Below, piece after piece: positions 19,217 to 25,950 of a stretch of 64,000 bases of DNA. The number at the start of each line of letters is the position of its first letter. Position 1 is the stretch's first letter. The position numbers and the translations under genes are program-made. Below the pieces are notes generated by a model. The model searched no databases. It saw only the letters and a list, made by a program, of their open reading frames with translations, and was not told the origin of the DNA. This stretch comes from an uncultured bacterium (lineage in GTDB: Bacteria; Actinomycetota; Coriobacteriia; Coriobacteriales; Coriobacteriaceae): assembly GCA_905215755.1 (NCBI GenBank), contig CAJMRE010000007.1:1-64000 (forward strand), given 5' to 3'.

Positions 19217-21178
19217 ATGGAACAGAGGGTCCTCGGGGGAAGATACCTCCTCAAGGATAAGGTGGGGACAGGCGGCATGGCGACCGTCTACCGTGCACAG
19301 GACCAGGTCCTCGACCGCACGGTAGCCGTCAAGATCATGCTGCCGCAGTATGCTGGCGACGCAACCTTCGCCGCACGCTTTAAGCAGGAGGCCCAGGCAG
19401 CAGCCGGTCTCTCCTCCCCCTATATCGTGGGCGTCTACGATTGGGGCAAGGACGGCGACACCTATTACATCGTCATGGAGTACCTGCGCGGCACCGACCT
19501 TAAGAGCGGCATCAAGAGCCACGGCGCCCTCGACCCCAAGAAGGTCGCCCAGATCGGCTCGCAGATCAGCTCTGCGCTTTCGGTCGCCCACAAGCACGAG
19601 ATCATCCACCGCGACATTAAGCCGCAGAACATCATGGTGCTGCCCGACGGCAACATCAAGGTGATGGACTTTGGCATCGCGCGCGCCAAGAACAGCCACC
19701 TCACGCAAGACAACAACGTGCTGGGAACCGCCCACTACGTCAGCCCCGAGCAGACCCGCGGTCAGGACCTCGGCCCCACCTCGGATATCTACTCGCTGGG
19801 CGTCGTGATGTACGAGTGCGCCACCGGCCGCGTTCCCTTTGACGGTGACGACGCCATCTCGGTCGCACTCAAGCAAGTCAACGAGCTGCCTATTCCGCCG
19901 AGCCAGATCAACTCCGGTGTCGACGCCGACCTTGAGCGCATCATCCTCAAGTGCATGGAAAAGGACCCGGCAAACCGCTTCCAGACCGCCGACGAGCTGC
20001 GTCAGGTGCTCAACAGCTACCTGTCGGGCCGTGCCGTCAACATTTCGGAGCCCACGCGCATCATCGGTGCCCCCGGTGAGCTGGGCGCCACCAAGACTCG
20101 CGAGCTTTCCGATCAGACGCGCGCCATGGTGCGTCCCGTCTCGGGCGTGAGCGGCCAGAATACCACCCGCAGCTCGGTTTCGGGCTCCACCGGCTCCTAC
20201 GAGGTCGAAGAGCCCAAATCCAACAAAAACAAGATCATCGCCGCCGTGGTGGCAGCGGTTGCCGTCATCGGCATCGTGGTGGCCTTTGCCACAGGACTCT
20301 TTGGCGGCGAGCAGGTCACCGTTCCCGATGTACTGGGCAAGGACCAGCAGACTGCCGTCGAGCTGATCAAGGAAGCCGGCCTCGAAGTCGGCACCATCGA
20401 CCAAAGCTACAACGACGATGTCGACGAGGGCAAGGTCGCCGAGCAGACGCCCAACGGCAACACCAAGAAGGCCAAGGGCACTAAGGTGAACCTAGTAATC
20501 TCCAAGGGCCCCAAGCCCTCCGAGAAGGTTGAGGTTCCCCGGCTTGTCGGCCTGACCAAAGACCAGGCAGAAGCCGCGCTGGCAAGCGTTGGCCTGAAGG
20601 GCAACGCCTCCGAGGAGGCCAACGAGGCCGATGAGGGCCAGGTCTTTGAGCAGGGCACCGAAGCCGGTAAGGAAGTCGCGAAGGGCACGACCATCTCGTA
20701 CAAGGTCTCGGGCGGCCCGGATACCACGTCCGTCCCCGATCTGACCGACATGACCGAGGCCCAGGCGCGCAACGCCCTCGATATGGCAGGCTTTGGCGTC
20801 GACGTGAGCTACCAGGAGAACGACTCGGTTACCGAGGGCACCGTGATCAGCTGGAACCCCAGCGGCAAGCAGAAGCCCGGCGCCACGATTACCGTCGTCA
20901 TTGCCAAGAAGTCCGGCAAGGCCGCCGTCCCGGGCAACCTGTACGGTAAGAGCATTTCCGCCGCTGTTACCGCGCTCAACAACGCCGGTTTCTATAACAT
21001 CGGCTTCTGTGACCAGAACGGCAATCCCGTGAGCGGTAACGAGGATGCCACCGTTACGGGCGTCTCCCCCACCGGCAAGCAGTCCACCGACAGCACGATC
21101 ACGCTGACGGTCGCACTTTCTGGCTCGGGTTCGGGCTCTGGCTCGGGCACGGGTGACGATTCCGGTACGACCAACTAG
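19217..21178 (+). CDS. pknB: PASTA-domain Ser/Thr protein kinase
   Basis: A 653-residue PknB/StkP/PrkC-type kinase. The ATG at 19217 has AGGAG 5 nt upstream. Kinase motifs: VGTGGMATVYRA, VAVKIM (Lys39), HRDIKPQNIM (Asp133), MDFGIA (Asp151), GTAHYVSPEQ. One membrane segment (IIAAVVAAVAVIGIVVAFAT) is followed by four extracellular PASTA repeats beginning VTVPDVLGK, VEVPRLVGL, TSVPDLTDM and AAVPGNLYG, then a Ser/Gly tail. PASTA domains bind muropeptides or lipid II, so it probably senses wall state and controls the SEDS-PBP and FHA proteins of the operon. It follows the SEDS-PBP gene after 132 bp and ends at a terminator. Confidence 0.97.
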   Translation: MEQRVLGGRYLLKDKVGTGGMATVYRAQDQVLDRTVAVKIMLPQYAGDATFAARFKQEAQAAAGLSSPYIVGVYDWGKDGDTYYIVMEYLRGTDLKSGIKSHGALDPKKVAQIGSQISSALSVAHKHEIIHRDIKPQNIMVLPDGNIKVMDFGIARAKNSHLTQDNNVLGTAHYVSPEQTRGQDLGPTSDIYSLGVVMYECATGRVPFDGDDAISVALKQVNELPIPPSQINSGVDADLERIILKCMEKDPANRFQTADELRQVLNSYLSGRAVNISEPTRIIGAPGELGATKTRELSDQTRAMVRPVSGVSGQNTTRSSVSGSTGSYEVEEPKSNKNKIIAAVVAAVAVIGIVVAFATGLFGGEQVTVPDVLGKDQQTAVELIKEAGLEVGTIDQSYNDDVDEGKVAEQTPNGNTKKAKGTKVNLVISKGPKPSEKVEVPRLVGLTKDQAEAALASVGLKGNASEEANEADEGQVFEQGTEAGKEVAKGTTISYKVSGGPDTTSVPDLTDMTEAQARNALDMAGFGVDVSYQENDSVTEGTVISWNPSGKQKPGATITVVIAKKSGKAAVPGNLYGKSISAAVTALNNAGFYNIGFCDQNGNPVSGNEDATVTGVSPTGKQSTDSTITLTVALSGSGSGSGSGTGDDSGTTN

Positions 21179-21230
21179 TCGCCACCCCACCGCTCATCAC
21201 GGCTCTCGCCGCAAACATATTCGCTCACAG

Positions 21231-21270
21231 GCGCCCGCTTGCTCCCCCAGCAAGCGGGCGCTTCGTTTTT
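21231..21270 (+). terminator. terminator after pknB
   Basis: GCGCCCGCTTGC (21231-21242) and its exact complement (21250-21261) form a 12-bp stem with a C-rich loop, followed by TTCGTTTTTG. Confidence 0.9.
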
Positions 21271-21282
21271 GACATGGCATGA

Positions 21283-21587
21283 ACCAGAAGAGCCCGGCAC
21301 CGTAGCGGTACCGAGCTCGATATTCCTCTGGTGCCCCCGGGCGGATTCGAAAACTCCCCCCGCGGGGAAATTGGTGACGCGGGTGTCGATGGCTCGAATC
21401 CTGCCCTTAGACCAGAAGAGCCCGGCACCGTGGTGGTACCGGGCTCGACAAATCTCTGGTGCCCCCGGGCGGATTCGAAAACTCCCCCCGCGGGGAAATT
21501 GGTGACGCGGGTGTCGATGGCTCGAATCCTGCCCTTAGACCAGAAGAGCCCGGCACCGTGGTGGTACCGGGCTCGACAAATCTCTGG
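21283..21587. repeat. 128-bp tandem array carrying copies of the tRNA-Arg 3' end
   Basis: The unit starting ACCAGAAGAGCCCGGCACC occurs at 21283, 21411 and 21539, an exact 128-bp period; the third copy runs into the functional tRNA gene. Each unit carries the last 23 nt of the tRNA (T-arm, acceptor and CCA; complement at 21329, 21457 and 21585) and a GAGCCCGG/CCGGGCTC hairpin. The two outer copies differ by a few bases, so they are not assembly-identical. The array resembles repeated attachment-site footprints or slippage of the tRNA 3' region. Confidence 0.85.
21543..21575 (-). terminator. hairpin after tRNA-Arg
   Basis: On the minus strand, GAGCCCGGTACC pairs with GGTGCCGGGCTC (one mismatch) about 10 nt after the tRNA CCA end and is followed by TTCTGG. 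It also recurs in the two upstream repeat units. Confidence 0.55.
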
Positions 21588-21660
21588 TGCCCCCGGGCGG
21601 ATTCGAACCGTCGACACCCGCTTTAGGAGAGCGGTGCTCTATCCCCTGAGCTACGGAGGC
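21585..21660 (-). tRNA. tRNA-Arg (anticodon CCT)
   Basis: On the minus strand the 76 nt fold as a cloverleaf. The acceptor GCCTCCG pairs with CGGGGGC, the D-stem is GCTC/GAGC, and the anticodon stem CCGCT/AGCGG encloses the loop CTCCTAA, which gives anticodon CCT. The T-stem GACGG/CCGCC flanks TTCGAAT with one mismatch, and CCA is encoded. It decodes AGG. Its 3' end is duplicated in the neighbouring tandem array. Confidence 0.93.
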
Positions 21661-21721
21661 ATGTTGTACTAGTGTAGCAGATTTACTGCATCGCCATACG
21701 TCGCATGACTAGACTTCGAAA

Positions 21722-21783
21722 TTGCGGTGGAATAGTTCCTGCCTAAAGCATTAAAGCCGTATTTAGGAACTATTTCACCGCAA
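21722..21783. repeat. TTGCGGTG palindromic element, copy 1
   Basis: Arms TTGCGGTGGAATAGTTCCT and AGGAACTATTTCACCGCAA are inverted (19 bp, one mismatch) around a 24-nt centre. It ends 11 bp past the stop of the DUF956 gene. The arms are identical to those of the copy at 48978-49040. Confidence 0.85.
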
Positions 21784-21794
21784 CTTGTGAGGAG

Positions 21795-22193
21795 CTAGTT
21801 ACCTTTGTGGAAGAGATTTTTGATAACGGAGGGGATGCTCTTGGCGCCCTTGGCCGTCACATCGATAAAGTCGGGCGAACGCACGAGCTTATCCTCGTCG
21901 ACGTACTTGCGGACAGCACGAAGCGTCTCTTTGTCGTCGCGCGTCGAAAACGTAAAGTGACCGTTGTCCTTGGTGAAGATGGCAAAACGCGTGATCTTCT
22001 TGGTGCCGCGTAAAACCTCGGCGGCAATATAGTCGACCTCGTCCCACGGGATTTGAATATAATCCTCGGGATTGCGCTCGTTGTAATACTCGAACGCCTT
22101 ATTGCCCACCATCACGTTACCGTGGCTGGTAAGCCCCATCAGGCAGGTTGCCGGCGTTGCCAGATCGACCGTGCTGTTCTGAGATTGCGCCAT
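21795..22193 (-). CDS. DUF956 family protein of mannose PTS operons
   Basis: A 132-residue cytoplasmic protein of the DUF956 (ManO-like) family, found almost only beside mannose/sorbose-family PTS operons and thought to modulate them. Recognisable segments are CLMGLTSHGNVMVGNKAFEY and IQIPWDEVDYIAAEVLRG. The ATG at 22193 has GGAGGGCGAGG upstream. It follows the EIID gene after 120 bp that contain a hairpin, so it may be transcribed by read-through. Its biochemical role is not known. Confidence 0.85.
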   Translation of the reverse strand: MAQSQNSTVDLATPATCLMGLTSHGNVMVGNKAFEYYNERNPEDYIQIPWDEVDYIAAEVLRGTKKITRFAIFTKDNGHFTFSTRDDKETLRAVRKYVDEDKLVRSPDFIDVTAKGAKSIPSVIKNLFHKGN

Positions 22194-22209
22194 GCGCGCC
22201 TCGCCCTCC

Positions 22210-22257
22210 AAATAAAACAATCGGACCGCATCCAGTGTACCCACCGGGTGCGGTCCG
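22210..22257 (-). terminator. hairpin between PTS EIID and DUF956
   Basis: CGGACCGCATCC (22222-22233) and GGGTGCGGTCCG (22246-22257) form a 12-bp stem with one G-T pair; on the minus strand it is followed by ATTGTTTTATTT. It is probably a partial terminator that lowers DUF956 expression relative to the PTS genes. Confidence 0.65.
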
Positions 22258-22313
22258 TTTCAATGGCTCAAAAGCCCTTGCCTAGCAATTCTCGGTCTTA
22301 AGCCGAAACGTGC

Positions 22314-23234
22314 TTACATGAAGCCGCAGACGCGACCGATGATGCCGATGGCGAAGAGAGCCAGGATGATGACGATCGGGCTGACCTTCTTCTTGAGGAG
22401 CTTGCAGACCAGCAGGGTCAGGCACACGGCGGCAAGGCCGGGGATGAGCTGATCGAGGTTGGCCTGAAGCGTGGTGACCTTCACCTGATCAAGGGCGTTA
22501 GCACCGATGGAGTTATACATCGTCAGTGCTTCCTTGACACCCTCAGAACCGGAGGGCAGGTTAGCCCAGTCGATAAAGGCGCCAGCAGACTGCGTGACCT
22601 TGGAGACGACCGGGGTGAAGGAGATGGACACCCAGCGCTCGACCAGGGCACCGATGATGAACATACCCAGGATGGAAGCACCCTCGGTGACCTTGCCCAT
22701 CAGACCGCCGGAGAGGTCCTTGGCGATGGAGGAGCCGACCTTGTAGCCAAACTCCTGCGTGTACCACAGGAAGGCGTAACGGATGATGTTCCACGCGAAG
22801 AAGAACAGCAGCGGACCGGCGATGCTGCCGGACAGGGCCAGGGAAGCGCCCAGAGCGCCCAGAATCGGGCGAAGGGTGAACCAGAAGGCGGGGTCGCCGA
22901 CGCCGGCGAGCGGGCCCATCATACCGACCTTGACGCCCTGAATGGCGACGTCGTCGATCGGAGCACCGTTGGCGCGCTCCTCCTCGAGAGCGAGGGTGAC
23001 GCCAATGACGGGGGCGGAAACATAGGGATGGGTGTTATAGAACTCCAGGTGGCGCTTAAGAGCGGCAATCTGGTCATCCTTGTTGGTGTAGAGCTTCTTG
23101 ATCGCAGGGATCATTGCGAAGCACCAGCCGCCGTTCTGCATACGCTCGTAGTTCCACGAGCCCTGAAGGAACTGATGACGGAAGCAAACCTTCTTGCGGT
23201 CAGCCTTGGTGAGCTGAATCTTGTTCTCTGCCAT
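22314..23234 (-). CDS. manZ: PTS mannose/fructose/sorbose family EIID
   Basis: Membrane subunit of a mannose-family phosphotransferase permease, 306 residues. The hallmark N-terminus has FRHQFLQGSWNYERMQNGGW and later HPYVSAPVIGVTLALEEERA and GPLAGVGDPAFWFTLRPILGA. Hydrophobic segments follow to the C-terminus. GGAGGGGAG lies 8 nt before the chosen ATG; a GTG 9 nt further upstream is less likely. It works with EIIC to translocate the hexose and starts 16 bp after the EIIC stop. The symbol is by family; the substrate (mannose, glucose, sorbose or another sugar) cannot be told. Confidence 0.93.
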   Translation of the reverse strand: MAENKIQLTKADRKKVCFRHQFLQGSWNYERMQNGGWCFAMIPAIKKLYTNKDDQIAALKRHLEFYNTHPYVSAPVIGVTLALEEERANGAPIDDVAIQGVKVGMMGPLAGVGDPAFWFTLRPILGALGASLALSGSIAGPLLFFFAWNIIRYAFLWYTQEFGYKVGSSIAKDLSGGLMGKVTEGASILGMFIIGALVERWVSISFTPVVSKVTQSAGAFIDWANLPSGSEGVKEALTMYNSIGANALDQVKVTTLQANLDQLIPGLAAVCLTLLVCKLLKKKVSPIVIILALFAIGIIGRVCGFM

Positions 23235-23250
23235 ATGTATCACTCCCCTC

Positions 23251-24069
23251 CTACTCGTAATCGTTCAGAATGTCGCCGAGCGGGTCACCGGAGCCGCCGC
23301 CCATGCCGCCACCCTGCTTGGCCAGATCCTTAAGGCCAAGGTAGATGAGGGCAAGGGAGATGCCGATGAGGCCAAGGGCGATCAGCGTGAGCTGAGGGAT
23401 GGCAGCAAGGACAAAGCCGAGGATGAAGAACGGCCAGGTCTCCTTGGTGGCCATCATGTTGATGACCATGGCGTAACCGACGGAAGCGACCATGCCGCCG
23501 CCGACAGCCATACCGCCGGACAGCCAGTCGGGCATAGCGTTAAGCGCGTTGGTAACAGCCTCGGCCGGGATGATGCACAGAAGTACTGCCGGGATGGCGA
23601 TACGAAGGCCCTGCATGAGGATAGCAGCGTACTGCCAGCGCTCGATGCCGGAGAAGTCGCCCTTCTCGGCGCAACCGTCCATGGCGTGAGCGATAGCGGT
23701 AGCCAGGGTACGGCAGATCATGGTCAGGAACAGACCAGCGACCGACAGCGGGACGGCGACGGCGATGGCGGCGGTAACGGCCTTGGCCGAATCGGTGGCG
23801 CCACCGTTGAGGGCGAGCACCATGATGATCGAAGAAGCGACCGAGGCCAGAGCGGCGTCAGGCGCGACAGCGGCGCCGACGTTAGCCCAGCCAAGGGCCA
23901 TCATCTGGAGCGAACCGCCCAGGAGGATGCCCTCCTGAAGGTGACCGGTTACGAGACCGATAAGCGTGCATGCCACGAGCGGCTGATGGAACTGGAACTC
24001 ATCCAGGATGCCTTCCATACCGGCAAGCAACGCGACAATCGCAACAAGCAGAATAGTGATTGCAGACAT
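23251..24069 (-). CDS. manY: PTS mannose/fructose/sorbose family EIIC
   Basis: A 272-residue polytopic permease subunit. Family features are the N-terminal hydrophobic run, FQFHQPLVACTLIGLVTGHL, EGILLGGSLQMMALGWANVGAAVAPD-type sequence, and a Gly-rich C-terminal tail. It pairs with EIID (manZ) to form the channel and lies 18 bp after the EIIAB gene. Substrate not determinable. Confidence 0.94.
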   Translation of the reverse strand: MSAITILLVAIVALLAGMEGILDEFQFHQPLVACTLIGLVTGHLQEGILLGGSLQMMALGWANVGAAVAPDAALASVASSIIMVLALNGGATDSAKAVTAAIAVAVPLSVAGLFLTMICRTLATAIAHAMDGCAEKGDFSGIERWQYAAILMQGLRIAIPAVLLCIIPAEAVTNALNAMPDWLSGGMAVGGGMVASVGYAMVINMMATKETWPFFILGFVLAAIPQLTLIALGLIGISLALIYLGLKDLAKQGGGMGGGSGDPLGDILNDYE

Positions 24070-24087
24070 GTATCGGACCCTCCTTTA

Positions 24088-25077
24088 CTATGCTTGAGCG
24101 GCCAGTTCGGCCTTAGCTTTCTTCAACATGGCGTCGAGATCCTCGGAGGAATCCGAAGGAACCTTGCGGACCTCGAACTTGACGCCCTTGGCCTTGAGGG
24201 CCTCGAGAGTCTTGACGTCGTCATCGCCCATAGCGACGGCGTTGGTGACGACGACCTTGCCCTTGGAGTGAGCCATGGAACCGATGTTGACTTCCTTGAT
24301 GTCGACGCCGGCCTCGATGGCCTTGAGCAGATCCTGCGGGTTCTCGAAGAGCAGCATGGCCTTGGTGTCACCAAAGCGCGTGTCCTTGACGACCTCGGCC
24401 ATCTTCTTGATGGGCACGACGTTGGCATGGACTCCCGGAGGGGCAGCCTGCTCGATCATGGTCTTGCGGAGCTCGTCGTGAGCAACGCCGTCGGAAACCA
24501 CGATGATGCGGTTGGGGTTGATCTGCTTGGTCCACGTGGTTGCCACCTGGCCATGAAGCAGACGGGTGTCGATACGGACGTGGGCGATCTTGATGTGCCC
24601 GTCGCCGATAACCGTTCCCGGAGGGATGGCGCCTGCAGGAGCAGCGGCGGCCGCAGCCGGCTTCTTCTCCTCGGGCTCCAGAGACTCGGGCTTGACGCGC
24701 ACGCCAGCCTTAGCCTCAGTCACGAGATGTTTTGCGATCGCATGTGCAGTGTTCTTTGCGTCAAAGCGCTGCGAATATGCCTCGATGAGCATAGGCAGGT
24801 TGACACCGGTGACGATAGCCCAGGAATCGTGGCCCTCGATGAGCCCGCTGATCTGGTTGAACGGCGTGCCGCCCCACAGATCAACGAGGAAGAGCACCTG
24901 CTCCTGGTCCTCGAAGGAAGCGATTGCTTCCTCGACCTTGGCACGGAAGTCGTCGGGGCCCATGCTCGGCTCGAGCGAGACCACGGCAACAGACGGCTGA
25001 TCGCCAAAGACCATCGAGCCCGTCTGCTTGATTCCAGCTGCCAAGTCCCCATGGCTAGCAAGAACAATACTTACCAT
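24088..25077 (-). CDS. manX: PTS mannose/fructose/sorbose family EIIAB
   Basis: Cytoplasmic phosphotransfer protein of 329 residues. The IIA domain (1 to about 130) starts MVSIVLASHGDLAAGI, in which His9 is the expected phosphorylation site. An Ala/Pro/Lys linker follows. The IIB domain has IAHVRIDTRLLHGQVATTW, whose His receives the phosphate and passes it to the sugar. AGGAGG lies 7 nt before the ATG. It is the first gene of the PTS operon; a 330-bp AT-rich region with the promoter lies upstream. The IIA-IIB fusion matches E. coli ManX. Confidence 0.95.
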   Translation of the reverse strand: MVSIVLASHGDLAAGIKQTGSMVFGDQPSVAVVSLEPSMGPDDFRAKVEEAIASFEDQEQVLFLVDLWGGTPFNQISGLIEGHDSWAIVTGVNLPMLIEAYSQRFDAKNTAHAIAKHLVTEAKAGVRVKPESLEPEEKKPAAAAAAPAGAIPPGTVIGDGHIKIAHVRIDTRLLHGQVATTWTKQINPNRIIVVSDGVAHDELRKTMIEQAAPPGVHANVVPIKKMAEVVKDTRFGDTKAMLLFENPQDLLKAIEAGVDIKEVNIGSMAHSKGKVVVTNAVAMGDDDVKTLEALKAKGVKFEVRKVPSDSSEDLDAMLKKAKAELAAQA

Positions 25078-25414
25078 CACATAACCTCCTTTTTGTCTAC
25101 GTATTTCCTACACGACATGAAAGGAGTATACCTGTTTGGATTGTGGAATTATAGCTAAATTCGCAAAAGGTTGGATTATTTGTTTAAACGTCTAAGTTTG
25201 TTACAAATTGATTACATTGCTGGTTTACAGCTCATTGCCTGATAAAACGTGATTTGCCGATTGTTTCCAAAGACATATACAGGCGCACTGTTCGTTAAAA
25301 CCGCTTTTAGGTGGATCCCAATGCGCCTGCGTGCCGCCATTTTGTTTAAACAGACATGACTTGACTAACCGAAACTAATATGTTTAGAACTCTAGCCCAT
25401 GCAGTCATTGGATG
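25078..25414. promoter_or_regulatory. AT-rich control region upstream of the PTS operon
   Basis: No coding sequence seen. On the minus strand a TATAAT (plus-strand ATTATA at 25148-25153) about 70 bp before manX is the best -10; the -35 is not convincing. TTTGTTTAAAC occurs twice, at 25179-25189 and 25341-25351, 162 bp apart. CAGGCGCA/TGCGCCTG form a wide inverted repeat at about 25280-25328. No clear sigma-54 -24/-12 pair was found. Confidence 0.45.
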
Positions 25415-25843
25415 TTAGGCGATGTGGAGGGGGTTGGCGGCGTCGACGGCGTCGGGGACGTCGGAAGGGCCGTCGGGGACAGCGTCTGCCGGGTCCTCGT
25501 CGGGGGTCTCGATCTGCTTGATCATGACCTCCTGGCCCTGCAGCAGGTATGTTTCGCCGCTGCCGCAATGAGGGCAGGTCTTGCCGTGCTCGACTGTCGC
25601 ATAGTCGCGGCCGCACGCCTCGCAATGCGTCACGGCCTCGACAGGTTCCACAATAAGCTCCGCACCCTGCGCGATGGACTTTTTATCTGCCGCCCAGCGC
25701 CAAGCGTCGAGCAGCAAGTCGGGAACGACGCCCGAGACCTCGCCCAGCAGCAGCGTGACGCTCGAAACGCGACTCACGCCATTGGCGCGCGCCACATTCT
25801 CGACATCGCGAATGATGTGGTAAACGATTCCCAATTCATGCAA
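25415..25843 (-). CDS. hypA: hydrogenase nickel-incorporation protein HypA
   Basis: Nickel metallochaperone for [NiFe]-hydrogenase, 142 residues. The start codon is TTG at 25841-25843, giving MHELGIV, in which His2 is the conserved nickel ligand; AAAGG lies 8 nt upstream. The zinc site is present as HCEACGRDYA and CPHCGSGETYL. An extra C-terminal tail of about 30 residues (acidic, Asp/Pro/Ala-rich) extends beyond the usual 115-residue length. It follows the flavoprotein gene after 107 bp and is about 33 kb from hypFCDE. Confidence 0.92.
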   Translation of the reverse strand: MHELGIVYHIIRDVENVARANGVSRVSSVTLLLGEVSGVVPDLLLDAWRWAADKKSIAQGAELIVEPVEAVTHCEACGRDYATVEHGKTCPHCGSGETYLLQGQEVMIKQIETPDEDPADAVPDGPSDVPDAVDAANPLHIA

Positions 25844-25950
25844 GGCGAAAACCTTTCAACAATGGTTGATGCGATGTCAGCCAAACGTCAGCGAACGGCG
25901 ATCCAGGTGCCCCAGCTTTCCTTCCGCCGTTCTCCTGCTTGCTGCGCTTC

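Noticed and set aside
21239..21672. Short frames encoding PGRIRKLPPRGNW- and PGRIRTVDTRF-like peptides
   Set aside because: They arise by reading the tRNA-Arg 3' end and its repeats; such tRNA-derived peptides are common annotation artefacts.
25078..25414. Sigma-54 promoter for the mannose PTS
   Set aside because: Mannose PTS operons often have one, but no GG-N10-GC pair with good -24/-12 context was found on the minus strand.
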